From the NCBI RefSeq assembly GCF_028462125.1, contig NZ_CP115468.1, positions 1,416,112 through 1,480,111 on the forward strand: DNA of 64,000 nucleotides, in the 5' to 3' direction. Origin of the DNA: Leptospira sp. GIMC2001 (lineage in GTDB: Bacteria > Spirochaetota > Leptospiria > Leptospirales > Leptospiraceae). The notes under the pieces are model-generated. The model ran no database searches. It saw only the letters and a program-made list of their open reading frames with translations, and was not told the DNA's origin. Each line of letters starts with the position of its first letter. Position 1 is the stretch's first letter. The translations under genes were made by a program, and so were the position numbers. Below, piece by piece: positions 1 through 8,987 of the stretch.

Positions 1-150
1 CGGGATAGCCGAGTCTCCAAAGGAGACGTTGGCGTTGGCACGAGATTGCTGTGAACGAAGAGAGCAGGGCAATCGTAGTGACACCCGAATGGGTCTGAAG
101 CTCCGCTTCCTTAAAGACAAAGGAGCGAAGACGTTTCCAGTAACGCGGAG

Positions 151-900
151 TTATTCGAAGCTGATCTTAATAATAGAATTCAATTCATCTTGCTTTTGAG
201 CCGATATTTGATTCAATGGAATTATTAATCCTTCATATTTAGAAAACATAAAAAATAAATATTCTTCACTTATAACACAAGATTCTATACATTCCCACTT
301 ATAAAAAGACTTAAAATATAAGTTTGATCTTTCAATTCCAATATTGGATATATTAAAATCAAATTCACCTATACCTATAAAACTTGAATATTTCTCTTGA
401 TTTGAATTTTTAGAAAATAATTCATTTATTACAAAATATACTAGAATTATAAAAGAAAATAATCCATAATTTAAATTATCCCAAACATATGAGATATCCA
501 TTAAACTACTAACTAAAAAGTTAAAAATTAATATAAACAACGAAATATATAATATAAATGTAATTATATTTATGAATTTAGGTAGATTCTGAACTAAATA
601 TTTTTGAAAAAATTTAATATCGTTATAATCAATGGAAATTTTGAATTTACACAAAATATTCTCATTCAATCCTTTATCTATTAAGTTTTTTTTTAAAAGA
701 ATGCGGTATTGCTTCTTAAATCTAATTCTTTCTTTATCCAAATATTTATAAAGGTAAATAGTCGTAGAAAATATAATTATTATTAGTATTGTGAAAGTAA
801 AATAGTTGGATTCTAGATCTTCAACTGCACTATTTTTAAAAACATTTAAAGTAATAATCAAAATTGAAAATGCTATAGTTAATTTTATTATTTTTATCAT
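151..900 (-). CDS. Four-helix membrane protein, YcxB-like C-terminus
   Basis: A 249-aa integral membrane protein. Hydrophobic segments are visible at about residues 5-22, 33-54, 109-131 and 142-163, in two hairpins separated by a Lys-rich cytosolic stretch. The last ~70 residues (FDFNISNIGIERS, a W-x-C-I-E-S turn, then GLIIPLNQIS) resemble the soluble tail of YcxB-like proteins, a family of unknown function. There is no signal peptide or catalytic motif. It stands alone; the 150 bp beyond its stop hold no ORF. The family call rests on pattern only; that it is a membrane protein is secure. Confidence 0.6.
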   Translation of the reverse strand: MIKIIKLTIAFSILIITLNVFKNSAVEDLESNYFTFTILIIIIFSTTIYLYKYLDKERIRFKKQYRILLKKNLIDKGLNENILCKFKISIDYNDIKFFQKYLVQNLPKFINIITFILYISLFILIFNFLVSSLMDISYVWDNLNYGLFSFIILVYFVINELFSKNSNQEKYSSFIGIGEFDFNISNIGIERSNLYFKSFYKWECIESCVISEEYLFFMFSKYEGLIIPLNQISAQKQDELNSIIKISFE

Positions 901-1864
901 TTAATTTTATTCCTTGAAATAAATGAAATCTTTCAGTTTCGAATAACTCCACATAGTCGCACTCATTCGAGATTGGATAAGATGAAATTCACATATCAAA
1001 CAACCAAAGCTAAATCAACTCCCGTGCCATATTAAAAGAACCAAAATAAAAGTGTCAATTGAATTGACTTAAAACTTCGTAGCACCAAGCCAGAGAAACC
1101 CTGAATTTTGCATAGTTTTTGATCAGTTTTTGCGTTTTCAAGTGGGAACCTCCCAAATGTTTACTAGCAAATATCCAGAATGGCTCAGATTGCCGATCTA
1201 AGCCCTAATTTAGGGACTAGTGAGCATAAAATAAGGGTAGGTAGCAAAGATAAATTAGTTTGATGTTGAACATTTGTCAATTAGGAGCAAATGGCAGTCG
1301 TTCAACGTTTGCTCTCTGGAAGCAAATGTATATATTAAATAAACAATAAGAATTAAATTAAAAGTTTATAAGAAACCTTAAATTTCTAAAAATTCTGAGA
1401 AATATAATCGAGGACTCAACTCCAGAATGTTGAAAATTCCTTTGAGAATCAATTTCTAGAGACTTTTGATTGAGTTGATACGTCAGGGTAAAGAATCGAG
1501 TAAAAAATCGCTTAAAATTGATTCTAAAAGGTTTTAGAAATTGGAAAAAGTAATGCTTTCCAGTGAAGTAATTAATCTGTTTTCTTTGTCAAAATTCAGG
1601 GGATGTGGAAAGCTATCTTCTATTAGTTAGATTGGTTCAGAATGTCGCATTACCAAGAGTAAGGGTGGTTCTGAATGACTTTTTTTCCTTAGCTTAAATA
1701 AATGACAAAATATCTGCAATAAAGGGGCTTGTTTTGTGATTGATTTTGTCATGAGTTTATTCAGCTAGGAATTCCCCAAGCCCAATAGATTATTTATATA
1801 TCATCCCTGCAAGATCATCGGCAAAGAAATGAACTCGATCTGATAGTTCTTTGTCGGAAACTGA
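901..1864. other. Non-coding stretch, no gene recognised
   Basis: About 960 bp without a convincing reading frame on either strand. It contains an imperfect palindrome around 1050-1070 (AAGTGTCAATTGAATTGACTT) and an inverted pair GAGCAAA...TTTGCTC around 1284-1314. There are no recognisable RNA-gene signatures. It probably represents decayed sequence near the IS remnant and pseudogenes that follow. Confidence 0.4.
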
Positions 1865-2170
1865 ATCCACTTCCGACTTGTCCAGCAAACTTTCCTTCGG
1901 AAAGTGTGGTCGGGGAAGATAGGCACGGAGATTCCACACCAAATATGGGCTGAAATTTATAGAAGACATCCAGATTGGGGAAAAGAGGCTATTCTTGAAA
2001 ATACTGATCGAGCGAAAATGGATCAAGCTGTAATAGATATATACAAGAAGCTATATAGCGAAGACACAATATCAAATCCCGATGGATCTATTAATGTTAA
2101 AGGTATCTCAAGAGAGACTGCAAAAAAGAGAATGGATGAAATAATGGATCATCTAACCATGGGAAACTAA
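1865..2170 (+). pseudogene. Possible polymorphic-toxin C-terminal fragment
   Basis: The open frame runs from 1865 (after an in-frame TGA) to 2170; the only start-like codon is GTG at 1904, giving 88 aa. The peptide (IWAEIYRRHPDWGKEAILENTD and following) is short, charged and compact, and lacks an N-terminal region. It sits 4 bp upstream of a small membrane protein. That layout, a fragment without its own N-terminus followed at once by a small membrane or immunity-like protein, is typical of displaced C-terminal ends of polymorphic toxins. The toxin idea is inference; no nuclease motif is recognised. Confidence 0.35.
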
Positions 2171-2174
2171 ATAA

Positions 2175-2702
2175 ATGGGAAGAATACAAAATAAATTTCT
2201 GCTACTCATCATAATTGTGATAAACCTAGTTTTCATGGGATATATTTGGATTTATGAACTTGAAAAGCAAAAAATAATTTTCAAAGAATATTACTTATAT
2301 TCTATTGAAAATATTATTAAAAATGGCTCAACAAAAGAAGCCATTGCTGAAAAACTCGATTCTGAACTCAATGACTTTAAAAAGAATACTTTTTATTTCG
2401 AAGGTAATAACTCTTTTAAATTTTTAAATGGGAACCTGATTAAAATTCAATATGAAAGAGATGAAATCGAACTTAGTTCACTTAGTACATTTGCAGCTGA
2501 ATGTGTTGATCAAAAAAATTGTTTGCGAATATTTATTAAATTGAATGGGAGCGAAGCTTGGAAAATAGAAATAAATAACTACTTAGACCTAACATATAAA
2601 TTTCTTTTTCAATTGCAAGTAATCGGTTTTCTGGTCATTAATTTAGTTTCATTTCTGGTCTACATAGTAGTTTATAAGTTTCGTGAATCTCATAAAATCT
2701 AA
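2175..2702 (+). CDS. Small two-TM membrane protein, possible immunity protein
   Basis: A 175-aa protein with an N-terminal membrane segment (residues ~8-26), a ~110-residue extracytoplasmic domain containing two Cys close together (AECVDQKNC), and a second membrane segment (~145-167). It starts 4 bp after the preceding fragment, so the two were probably cotranscribed. No family is recognised. A role as immunity partner for the upstream fragment is suggested by position alone. Confidence 0.55.
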   Translation: MGRIQNKFLLLIIIVINLVFMGYIWIYELEKQKIIFKEYYLYSIENIIKNGSTKEAIAEKLDSELNDFKKNTFYFEGNNSFKFLNGNLIKIQYERDEIELSSLSTFAAECVDQKNCLRIFIKLNGSEAWKIEINNYLDLTYKFLFQLQVIGFLVINLVSFLVYIVVYKFRESHKI

Positions 2703-2754
2703 TTTATATTCGAGGATTTAAAAAGTAAAATATCTTGATAAACTATATAAGTGA

Positions 2755-3048
2755 ATTCAACCCATAAGTGCAACAAAAAGATTTCTTGAAGTTGCGACAC
2801 TAATTGAATTACAATGGAATACAGTCAATGAACCCTATACGATAAAATAAATATATATAGGACTACAAAAATTTACGCTTCAAGATATAACGGATAGTAT
2901 AGGAAAAAATAAATCCATAATTTCAAGGGAGATAAAGAGGAATTCTGGAAAGAAAGGGAAGAAGGAATGGAGTTCAGAACAAATAGGCTTTAAAACTCCA
3001 CATTAAAGCACTGAAAAATCAATTCAAAATTGCACTTATGGGTTGAAT
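2755..3048 (+). mobile_element. 294-bp IS30-type remnant with 19-bp perfect inverted ends
   Basis: ATTCAACCCATAAGTGCAA at 2755-2773 is repeated as its exact reverse complement at 3030-3048. Between them the + strand encodes (about 2860-3005) a peptide with IGKNKSIISREIKRN, which matches the helix-turn-helix of IS30-family transposases, followed by a Lys-rich stretch and a stop. The catalytic DDE part is absent. It is therefore an internally deleted IS30 derivative or MITE. It overlaps the 3' end of the degenerate minus-strand gene 3050-3589 and probably interrupted it. Confidence 0.7.
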
Positions 3049-3049
3049 C

Positions 3050-3589
3050 TAGTTTTTTATTTGTAAACCTTTTGAGAATAGAATAACTTGCTGAAGTTTT
3101 TTCTTGAGATAATAATACTTCATGAGCCGATTTTGTATCCAATGTATTCCATAGTTTTGCAATCTCACCTTTATGGGGATACAATTCTTCCGTCGGATTT
3201 GATGACTTTTTTTCTCGTTACATGAAACTCTTTATGATTAAAGGCGAATTGCCTTTTATCTTGAAGAAAATTCACTGATAATCCTGATTGTTTAAAGTAA
3301 AAATGATATTTTCTTTATGTTTTTCAACTAATTTGTAAATTTTACGGTATATTTCTCTGGATATGACCGGAAACAATTCGACGATATATTTCATACTCCA
3401 ACTCTTTGGTAAACATGCGATAACCCAATTTCCTCTCTTTAGTGGGTTGTCTTTAGTTATCCGTTCTTTCGTGACCCATAAATCTACTAGAAATTTTAGC
3501 CTCTCATGACCTTCCTGAGCATAATGAAAAAAAGTTGCTCTTGATATCTCGAAGCCCTATCGAGGACGACCGGGTTTTCCATATGCCAT
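3050..3589 (-). pseudogene. Decayed gene, product beginning MAYGKPGRPR
   Basis: From an ATG at 3589 a single minus-strand frame can be followed to the IS30 remnant at ~3050, broken by TAG just after MAYGKPGRPR, TGA near 3270 and TAA near 3220. Between stops the peptide is coherent (ATFFHYAQEGHERLKFLVDLW, IYRKIYKLVEKHKENIIF, then GEIAKLWNTLDTKSAHEVLL). The GRPR motif near the start resembles an AT-hook. The original function is not recognised; a DNA-binding plasmid protein is possible. The 3' end was probably truncated by the IS30-type element. Confidence 0.5.
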
Positions 3590-3740
3590 TGTCTACAGAG
3601 TAACCCAGGTCTTTGATATCGGATTAGAAAAAATTTAAAATTATCGGCTAGGGGTTTTTCCCGGAAAAATCGGAAAAACTAGGTTAAAACCTATTTTCGA
3701 GGGGTTTTACTATATTAGGGAAAAATTATATACTAATATG

Positions 3741-3778
3741 ATATCGGAAAAAATCCCCTTATATTTTTTTTCCGATAT
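3741..3778. promoter_or_regulatory. 13-bp inverted repeat upstream of 3804 gene
   Basis: ATATCGGAAAAAA at 3741-3753 is repeated in reverse complement at 3766-3778 (TTTTTTCCGATAT), 25 bp before the ATG at 3804. The surrounding ~200 bp are rich in CGGAAAAA motifs. It may be an operator or a hairpin for the three-gene unit downstream. The half-site core (TCGGAA) resembles that of the island palindromes further on, but the spacing differs. Confidence 0.4.
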
Positions 3779-3803
3779 TGAGTTTCCATGCTAAATTGGG
3801 TTT

Positions 3804-4100
3804 ATGAAATCAATTAGCTTGCAGGATATTCAACGAGTACGATATCAGAATCAATTCACAAGACCTGGCAATTTACCGTTAAACATTCCTGAAAGAATTT
3901 ACTACATTACTCGAGTTCGAGCCTCCGGCGCCTGGACAATTCAAGGGAAATCCAATTCTCAGGATCCTGATGAAAGACTTCGAACTATACAAGGCTCCGG
4001 TACTGAACAATTCTACTCTGTCCTTTGCTTTGATTCCATAGACTCAATGACTGGAGTTCAAGATATTTCAGGCTTCTGGGTTCCAGCTCAAGAATTCTAA
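3804..4100 (+). CDS. Hypothetical 98-aa protein
   Basis: A short soluble protein with no membrane segment or recognised motif. It is rich in Arg and Ser, contains the pattern GAWTIQGKSNSQDPDERLRT and ends in GFWVPAQEF. It is the first gene of a tight unit: the next start lies 5 bp after its stop and the third gene overlaps the second. Function unknown. Confidence 0.6.
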   Translation: MKSISLQDIQRVRYQNQFTRPGNLPLNIPERIYYITRVRASGAWTIQGKSNSQDPDERLRTIQGSGTEQFYSVLCFDSIDSMTGVQDISGFWVPAQEF

Positions 4101-4105
4101 AATTT

Positions 4106-5413
4106 ATGGATCAAACTATCACTGAAAAGGTCCAATCCTCTATTGCAGTTCTGAAAGGAAATTGGCGAAGGAAAGACGGAAGCCGATGGATGAATGATCG
4201 GGGATTCATTGAGCCTTACCGTCATACAGGAAGAATACCAGTTCATGAACCAGATGATCACCAGTTAGTTGGGAGTGACAATTCTCGATCGGAATCAGAA
4301 CTAAGTGATTCTTTAAGACTTCAAATGCTTTTAAATATGGAGCCAGTGAATGTATCATTGCTTACAGGCAAAAATAATGACGAATTAAAACTTAAAGCAC
4401 GAAAAGTTTTTGATATTTTAAGAAATCTATCCTTAAAAAATAAAATAAAACTTCTAGATGGAAGACCTGTTATTTTGGGCAAGATCGGAAGGAACAAAAT
4501 ATTACGCCATTCCGATTCAATGGTCTATAGTATAATTCCTTCACTAGTTGAACTAATTGAAAAATCAATATTTCTAGAAATTAGCAAAGTGGAAGAGGGG
4601 AAGGACAGACCTTTTTCCGAACACTATGAATACAGAGGAGTAAAATTCGAAGCTGAAGGGGAACGGTATTTCTTACGGTTAGTTCTAAAAAAGAATAAAA
4701 ATGAGCATGACAAACATTATGACCAATTCATTTCAAAGTTATCAGTAATTAAAGAAGCCTCATTGAGTGGTACATCCAGACTTTACCAGTCCGGACTCCA
4801 AACAAATGAAGCTTCAAAGGATAAGTTATATCAATGGGTAATAAATGCAAGCAAAAATCAGAACGATGAAATGGACAAGAATCAAGATATCTCCAAGGGA
4901 TTTTTCGGTTTCGGAAACAATAAACAGTCTACACCCACTGGTGGTGGATCTCCTCCCAGTCCGGGATTGGTCAAGAAGCAGATCATTGACTCTCGAGGTA
5001 GAAGACAAACGAAATGGGTTCGTCCCCAAGATGTTCAAACTCCTATCGAGAAGAAAAGAGAGCAGGCTAAAACCCAGAGAAAAAAAGTAACTCATCTTAA
5101 TCATTCAGAAGAAGACAAGAAGAAGATCGAAGAAATCACCAAACGTCATAAAGAATTTGAGAATAAGGCCAAGGATCAAAGAAGACAATTTGGATCGGGT
5201 CCTCAACTACCGAAGCCAGGTCTTGTAATGCGAGTATATGCAAAAAGGAAGGTGAATGTCGGAGGGATGTTAGCCGAAGTTCAGAGAATCGCTGAAGATG
5301 GAAAATCAGTTATTGCTATGCTTACATCAGGAAAGACATACGAGTTTCCATTAGAACAATTGCACTTCGCTAAATCTATTTTATATCAAAGTAAAAGAGA
5401 TATTAATGAATAA
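4106..5413 (+). CDS. Phage/plasmid-type protein with LPD3-like nuclease domain (tentative)
   Basis: A 435-aa soluble protein. Residues ~15-35 (NWRRKDGSRWMNDRGFIEP) and a central block ~115-220 (DGRPVILGKIGRNKILRHSDS, then YEYRGVKFEAEGERYFLRLVL) resemble the LPD3/BECR (barnase-EndoU-RelE-like) domains found in large phage and conjugative-element polyproteins; this is my reading of the pattern, not a database match. A Pro/Gly-rich linker and highly charged coiled region (~265-365) lead to a small C-terminal beta-rich domain (VMRVYAKRKVNVGGMLAEV). It is the middle of a three-gene unit and overlaps the next gene by 8 bp. Confidence 0.5.
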   Translation: MDQTITEKVQSSIAVLKGNWRRKDGSRWMNDRGFIEPYRHTGRIPVHEPDDHQLVGSDNSRSESELSDSLRLQMLLNMEPVNVSLLTGKNNDELKLKARKVFDILRNLSLKNKIKLLDGRPVILGKIGRNKILRHSDSMVYSIIPSLVELIEKSIFLEISKVEEGKDRPFSEHYEYRGVKFEAEGERYFLRLVLKKNKNEHDKHYDQFISKLSVIKEASLSGTSRLYQSGLQTNEASKDKLYQWVINASKNQNDEMDKNQDISKGFFGFGNNKQSTPTGGGSPPSPGLVKKQIIDSRGRRQTKWVRPQDVQTPIEKKREQAKTQRKKVTHLNHSEEDKKKIEEITKRHKEFENKAKDQRRQFGSGPQLPKPGLVMRVYAKRKVNVGGMLAEVQRIAEDGKSVIAMLTSGKTYEFPLEQLHFAKSILYQSKRDINE

Positions 5414-5663
5414 CTTTCCTGTATATTTACCCATTCGAATTCGAAATGCTGAAAAAGATCAGGATCGGATTTTCCCTGAGATAAGGAATGTTGATCTTCA
5501 AAGTATCCAAAAGATCGTCAAGAAGCCCGTAATAGTTTTCGATCTTGATCAGAAAATTTTACTCCAAGTATCACCTGAAGAAGTTTTCAAAGTAGGAATT
5601 GATTCAGACTGGGAGATCATCAGTACTTTAATTCATGACCTTGATCTTTCTATTCCTGGATGA
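5406..5663 (+). CDS. Hypothetical 85-aa protein
   Basis: A small acidic protein (FPVYLPIRIRNAEKDQDR...) overlapping the preceding gene by 8 bp, so probably translationally coupled. No domain is recognised. Its stop abuts a fragment of an S41 protease read in another frame, which suggests that a deletion or recombination breakpoint lies just after this gene. Confidence 0.5.
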   Translation: MNNFPVYLPIRIRNAEKDQDRIFPEIRNVDLQSIQKIVKKPVIVFDLDQKILLQVSPEEVFKVGIDSDWEIISTLIHDLDLSIPG

Positions 5664-6228
5664 AGGCAATATAATAGGCACAAAGATACGAAACAGATCG
5701 CCAGAATTTGTACTGGCGAATAAATCTACCATTACAAATTTACCTATAGCAATATTAGTAAATTCCAATACTGCATCTGGAGCAGAATTATTTGCTGGAA
5801 GTTTGCAATACCATAAACGGGCAATTGTATTAGGCGAAAGGACCTTTGGGAATGGTTCAGTGCAAAAATTAATGCCACTATCTGAGAACAGTTCTTTTCT
5901 TTTAAAAATTACAATATCTAGATTTTACCTCCCATCAGGTATCTCTACTCAAGTAAATGGAATAGTACCTGATATATTAGTATCTTCAGAGAAAGATGAA
6001 AGTTTTCCCCAACGATTAAGAGAGGAGGATAAGTGGAAGCATTTACCTGGGTATAAATTTGATTCAAAGTATACCTCCAAATTCGAAGTTGAGAAAATCA
6101 AAGAGCTGATGAAAATCAACAGTTCATCCAAGAAAGATGATGCTAAGCTAAATCAAAATTCAAAAAATACAAATTATTTTCTAAACAGGTCAATCAATGC
6201 ATTCAATGCATTTTTAGAAGTGCAATAA
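5664..6228 (+). pseudogene. Truncated S41 (C-terminal processing) protease with lost catalytic Lys
   Basis: The frame from about 5664 encodes only the C-terminal part of a CtpA-type serine protease: GNIIGTKIRNR, SNTASGAELFAGSLQYHKRA, LGERTFGNGSVQ, then an FYLPSG/VNGIVPDI stretch. The signal peptide, PDZ domain and first half of the catalytic core are missing. The nucleophilic Ser is kept (TAS-GAE), but the position 25 residues later that carries the general-base Lys in this family (TFGKG) is Asn here (TFGNG). The fragment cannot be an active protease. The ATG at 5635 lies inside the previous gene and is probably not used. Confidence 0.65.
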
Positions 6229-6318
6229 TATTCAATTTAAATTAATTTTCTTCAAAAAAAGCTTGTACTTATTAAATGGCTAATTACTATGATCTTGAGA
6301 TCCTAAAGATCCTCTGTT

Positions 6319-6370
6319 TTTATCCTTCGGGGAGAGTCGAGACTCCCCAAGGAACCTTCCTAAAAACTAA
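6319..6370 (+). terminator. Possible hairpin terminator after protease fragment
   Basis: GGGGAG-AGTCGAGA-CTCCCC forms a short GC-rich hairpin near 6330, downstream of the S41 fragment. No strong T-run follows, so termination is uncertain. The rest of 6229-6510 is non-coding. Confidence 0.25.
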
Positions 6371-6519
6371 AAAGTTTTCCAGTAACCTACCTAAACAAAG
6401 TGAAAATAGCATCGTTCTTTTCGCGTATTTTCACTGAGAAATTAAATCATTTTTTGAATTGACAATACTCTAAACCTGTTCATATGGTAATATCTATTGG
6501 AATGAGACATAATTCCGAT

Positions 6520-6587
6520 CGGCAATCTCGACAACTGCCGCATGAAACAGAGGATATCCCATTAAGATATCCATGCCATTTGGGCAT
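6520..6587 (+). promoter_or_regulatory. Three tandem hairpins upstream of Rep-like gene 1
   Basis: CGGCA...TGCCG (6520-6540), GGATATC-ccattaa-GATATCC (6552-6572) and ATGCC-atttg-GGCAT (6573-6587) follow one another within 68 bp and end 59 bp before the start of the Rep-like HTH gene. Such stacked structures fit replication-control leaders or an antisense RNA region. The role is inferred from position. Confidence 0.45.
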
Positions 6588-6645
6588 TAAAAATTTAATC
6601 TTGAGCCTTGCCCGAGGTATGTCTTCAAGATTTTAGGATAAAAGT

Positions 6646-7353
6646 ATGCGCACAGGAACATGGATCTCATCATCTATTGGATCATTACCTATCAGTAGTT
6701 CTGCGAAAATCATTCTTGCAGAGATCGACAATTTACACAAAGCAAAAGTTTGTAGAGCGGGGAACGCACATTTTGCAGATATCTTGGGAGTCTCTACCGA
6801 AACGGTCTCCAGAATCATTTCAAAACTCCGTAAACTTGGATTCGTGAAGCAAGTCCACTTTGATGGAAGAATTCGAATTCTGGAACCATCTTTTGAAATT
6901 CTTTCCAATGTGCAAGATTCTTCAAAATTTAAAATTGAATCAAGCTCTACGTTGGAATCAGCTCCAAATATAGAAATCAAACCAGCTTTGATAAATAGAA
7001 CATTTCAGAATAAACAAAAACATCAAAGTAGTCTTGACCATAAGGGCAAACGAGAAATGGCATATTTCACAGATCCTTTGTTATATAAAAAACATATAAA
7101 TAAAAGTATAAATAATTCAAAACGAAGGATTCAAAATTCAATCATTTCAAATAGTTTTGAAAATCCACCTATTAACATAATTCATGATGTCAGAAAAAAA
7201 ATTGAGAACCAAAAAGAAAAAAACTGGAATCAATTTGTGGAATGGGCAAAAAATAAGTTTTCAGGAAGTACAAAAGATTTATTGCTCTCGATAGAATCGC
7301 CAAATGAAAATCTACCAGCAACAATCCGAATCGCCTGGGATGCATGGCTATGA
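6646..7353 (+). CDS. Rep-like helix-turn-helix protein, copy 1
   Basis: A 235-aa protein with a winged-helix DNA-binding domain near the N-terminus (SAKIILAEIDNLHKAK, then FADILGVSTETVSRIISKLR), a low-complexity Lys/Asn/Ser-rich linker and a conserved C-terminal block (FVEWAKNKFSGSTKDLLLS...ATIRIAWDAW). The same layout recurs at 28280-28867 beside the parA genes, so this is probably a plasmid replication or copy-control protein. The HTH and the paralogy are visible directly; the replication role is inferred. Copy 1 is on the + strand and copy 2 on the - strand, so they form a large inverted pair around the 7.4-28.3 kb island. Confidence 0.65.
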   Translation: MRTGTWISSSIGSLPISSSAKIILAEIDNLHKAKVCRAGNAHFADILGVSTETVSRIISKLRKLGFVKQVHFDGRIRILEPSFEILSNVQDSSKFKIESSSTLESAPNIEIKPALINRTFQNKQKHQSSLDHKGKREMAYFTDPLLYKKHINKSINNSKRRIQNSIISNSFENPPINIIHDVRKKIENQKEKNWNQFVEWAKNKFSGSTKDLLLSIESPNENLPATIRIAWDAWL

Positions 7354-7419
7354 ATAATTTTAATCAACTTCCCATAATTTACATTACGTCGCATTAGATT
7401 CTGTACCGAATGTATAGAA

Positions 7420-7475
7420 AGGCACATGGGTAACACATTGGATCACTCACATAGGTGACACATTTTTAGCTGGTA
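7420..7475. repeat. Possible IS-end remnant
   Basis: GGGTAACACATTGG near 7426 and AGGTGACACATTTT near 7452 are two copies of a GGTRACACATT motif 26 bp apart, similar to ends of IS481/IS3-type elements. There is no transposase nearby. Weak. Confidence 0.25.
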
Positions 7476-7550
7476 AACCGATACATAGGAAAATCATAAG
7501 ATCCAGCATACCGGCCAAGCAGTAATTCGGAATTGTATGCTGAGTCAAAT

Positions 7551-7967
7551 TTATACTTTAAAAAGGTTTTGTAATACTTTACCTTTTAAATTTTTATAAA
7601 TAGAAAAATCAGAATCAATACTTATAATCCGATCAATTCCATCTCTTTCTGAAATACACATTAAAGAAGCATCTGCTAAATCCATTGGTAAATCTGAATA
7701 TTTCCTCATTCGATTTTTGATATATTTTAAATCTTCCAGTCTTAATTCTACAATTTGTATACTCCCTCTTTCAATCCACTCCAGAAAATCTGATTGAGCT
7801 TCTACGGAAAATGATAAAAGATAAATAACTTCTGTAACTACAGGCCATGAAGATATTAATCCACCTGTATAGGATTTGAAAAATTTTAATGTTGATTTGT
7901 GAAATTTATCTTTCGAATTAAATAGCGCAATGATTGGACCTGAGTCAATGAGGGCTACGTTTTTCAT
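7551..7967 (-). CDS. PIN-domain toxin (putative RNase)
   Basis: A 138-aa protein with the features of VapC-like PIN nucleases: an N-terminal acidic residue in ALIDSGPIIALFNSKD (D8), a central Glu (VVTEVIYLL), and a C-terminal DLADASLMCISERDGIDRIISIDSDF block supplying the remaining metal ligands. Such toxins cleave RNA in a Mg-dependent way and are neutralised by a cognate antitoxin. The gene overlaps the upstream antitoxin gene by 23 bp on the same strand, the usual toxin-antitoxin order. Confidence 0.85.
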   Translation of the reverse strand: MKNVALIDSGPIIALFNSKDKFHKSTLKFFKSYTGGLISSWPVVTEVIYLLSFSVEAQSDFLEWIERGSIQIVELRLEDLKYIKNRMRKYSDLPMDLADASLMCISERDGIDRIISIDSDFSIYKNLKGKVLQNLFKV

Positions 7968-8205
7968 TTTTCATTCCAATAAATTTTTTAAGATATTTTT
8001 TTCTATTTTGAGCCAGATCATCATTATCGGAAGAATATTTTCCAAATAAATCTAAACCTAAATCAAAAGGTGATTTCTTAGATCCTCTAGCTTTCATATA
8101 TTCTAAAATTGAATCTTTCACTATTTCTGTTCGACTTTTTCCTTCAGATTTTGCAAATGAATCCAATTTTCTTTCTAATTCTGGCGGTAAACGTAAACTG
8201 ATCAT
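7945..8205 (-). CDS. RHH/CopG-type antitoxin
   Basis: An 86-aa protein starting MISLRLPPELERKLDSFAKSEGKSR, a ribbon-helix-helix DNA-binding domain. The charged C-terminal tail (LAQNRKKYLKKFIGMKNEKR) probably wraps the PIN toxin. It is the first gene of the operon and overlaps the toxin gene; autoregulation by the antitoxin-toxin complex is usual for the family. The 266 bp upstream hold no gene. Confidence 0.8.
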   Translation of the reverse strand: MISLRLPPELERKLDSFAKSEGKSRTEIVKDSILEYMKARGSKKSPFDLGLDLFGKYSSDNDDLAQNRKKYLKKFIGMKNEKRSPH

Positions 8206-8471
8206 AAATTAATATGTATCACAAAATCGTAGTACAGTCAACAGATTTTTTATCTATTTATTTAAATTTAGGATCCTTGCGTAGAACTAGGGTGATTGCA
8301 GACTATTTCTATAGATGAAGTTCCGAACCCGGAAAAATAACTGAAGGCTTAAGTTATGTACGAAATTCCATTAAAAACCTTTAGAGACATTGTTATTGTG
8401 GTTTCCAGACAAACCGTCAATCACCGAGCCATTAGTCCAGCGCAGTCGTAATTCGGAGCTATACGTCAATA

Positions 8472-8987
8472 TTATAGATTAATTAATTTTAAAACTATTT
8501 TTTCTATCTCAGACCTATTGCTAATGTCCTTTAAGGGAATTGCGAAAATCGCTATTTTCTCAATCTGATCATTAACTATATCCTTCGATTCGAAATTTAT
8601 AACTGATCCGTCTAACACTTTTTCTCTAGGCTCCCAATCAAACCAAATATACCATAAATCCCATTCTTTAGGTTGAGTATTTTCTTGATATTTAATTTTC
8701 CCTCCGACAAATATGGGTTCTTCGATATCTTTACTAAAAGCAATATTGAAACCAACAATGTCATTAGAACTAAATTCATAGATTCGATAAAGACCATTCA
8801 AAACCCATTGATCTGGATAATAAAGACTAGATGAAACTCCATTTGTTATTGAACTTGATTCCCATTTTAATTTTATGCCATTTTTATTAAATATTACATC
8901 AAACAAATCAATTATTTTTTTTACATCAGCCAGAACTATTCTTATAGAATTGAAAAGTGCAATTATATTCTGTCCTATATCATTCAT
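8472..8987 (-). CDS. Hypothetical 171-aa protein paired with nuclease-like gene
   Basis: A soluble protein with an N-terminal helix-rich region (residues 1-35) and a Trp-rich central part (WDLWYIWFDWEPREKVLDG). No family is recognised. It overlaps the upstream nuclease-like gene by 8 bp and both are read from the palindromic promoter at 9787-9807, so the two products probably act together. Confidence 0.6.
   Translation of the reverse strand: MNDIGQNIIALFNSIRIVLADVKKIIDLFDVIFNKNGIKLKWESSSITNGVSSSLYYPDQWVLNGLYRIYEFSSNDIVGFNIAFSKDIEEPIFVGGKIKYQENTQPKEWDLWYIWFDWEPREKVLDGSVINFESKDIVNDQIEKIAIFAIPLKDISNRSEIEKIVLKLINL

Noticed and set aside
1..150. GC-richer start of the window with short repeats
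   Set aside because: Looks like intergenic repeat sequence, with a TTCCAGTAAC string also seen near 6375; too little to classify.
4826..5104. Overlapping frames in the 435-aa gene
   Set aside because: Antisense or shifted reading of the charged repeat-like region.
7496..8465. Possible integron attC-like sites around TAATTCGGA near 7520 and 8450
   Set aside because: The shared 9-10 bp and partial hairpin do not form an attC structure, and no integrase is present.
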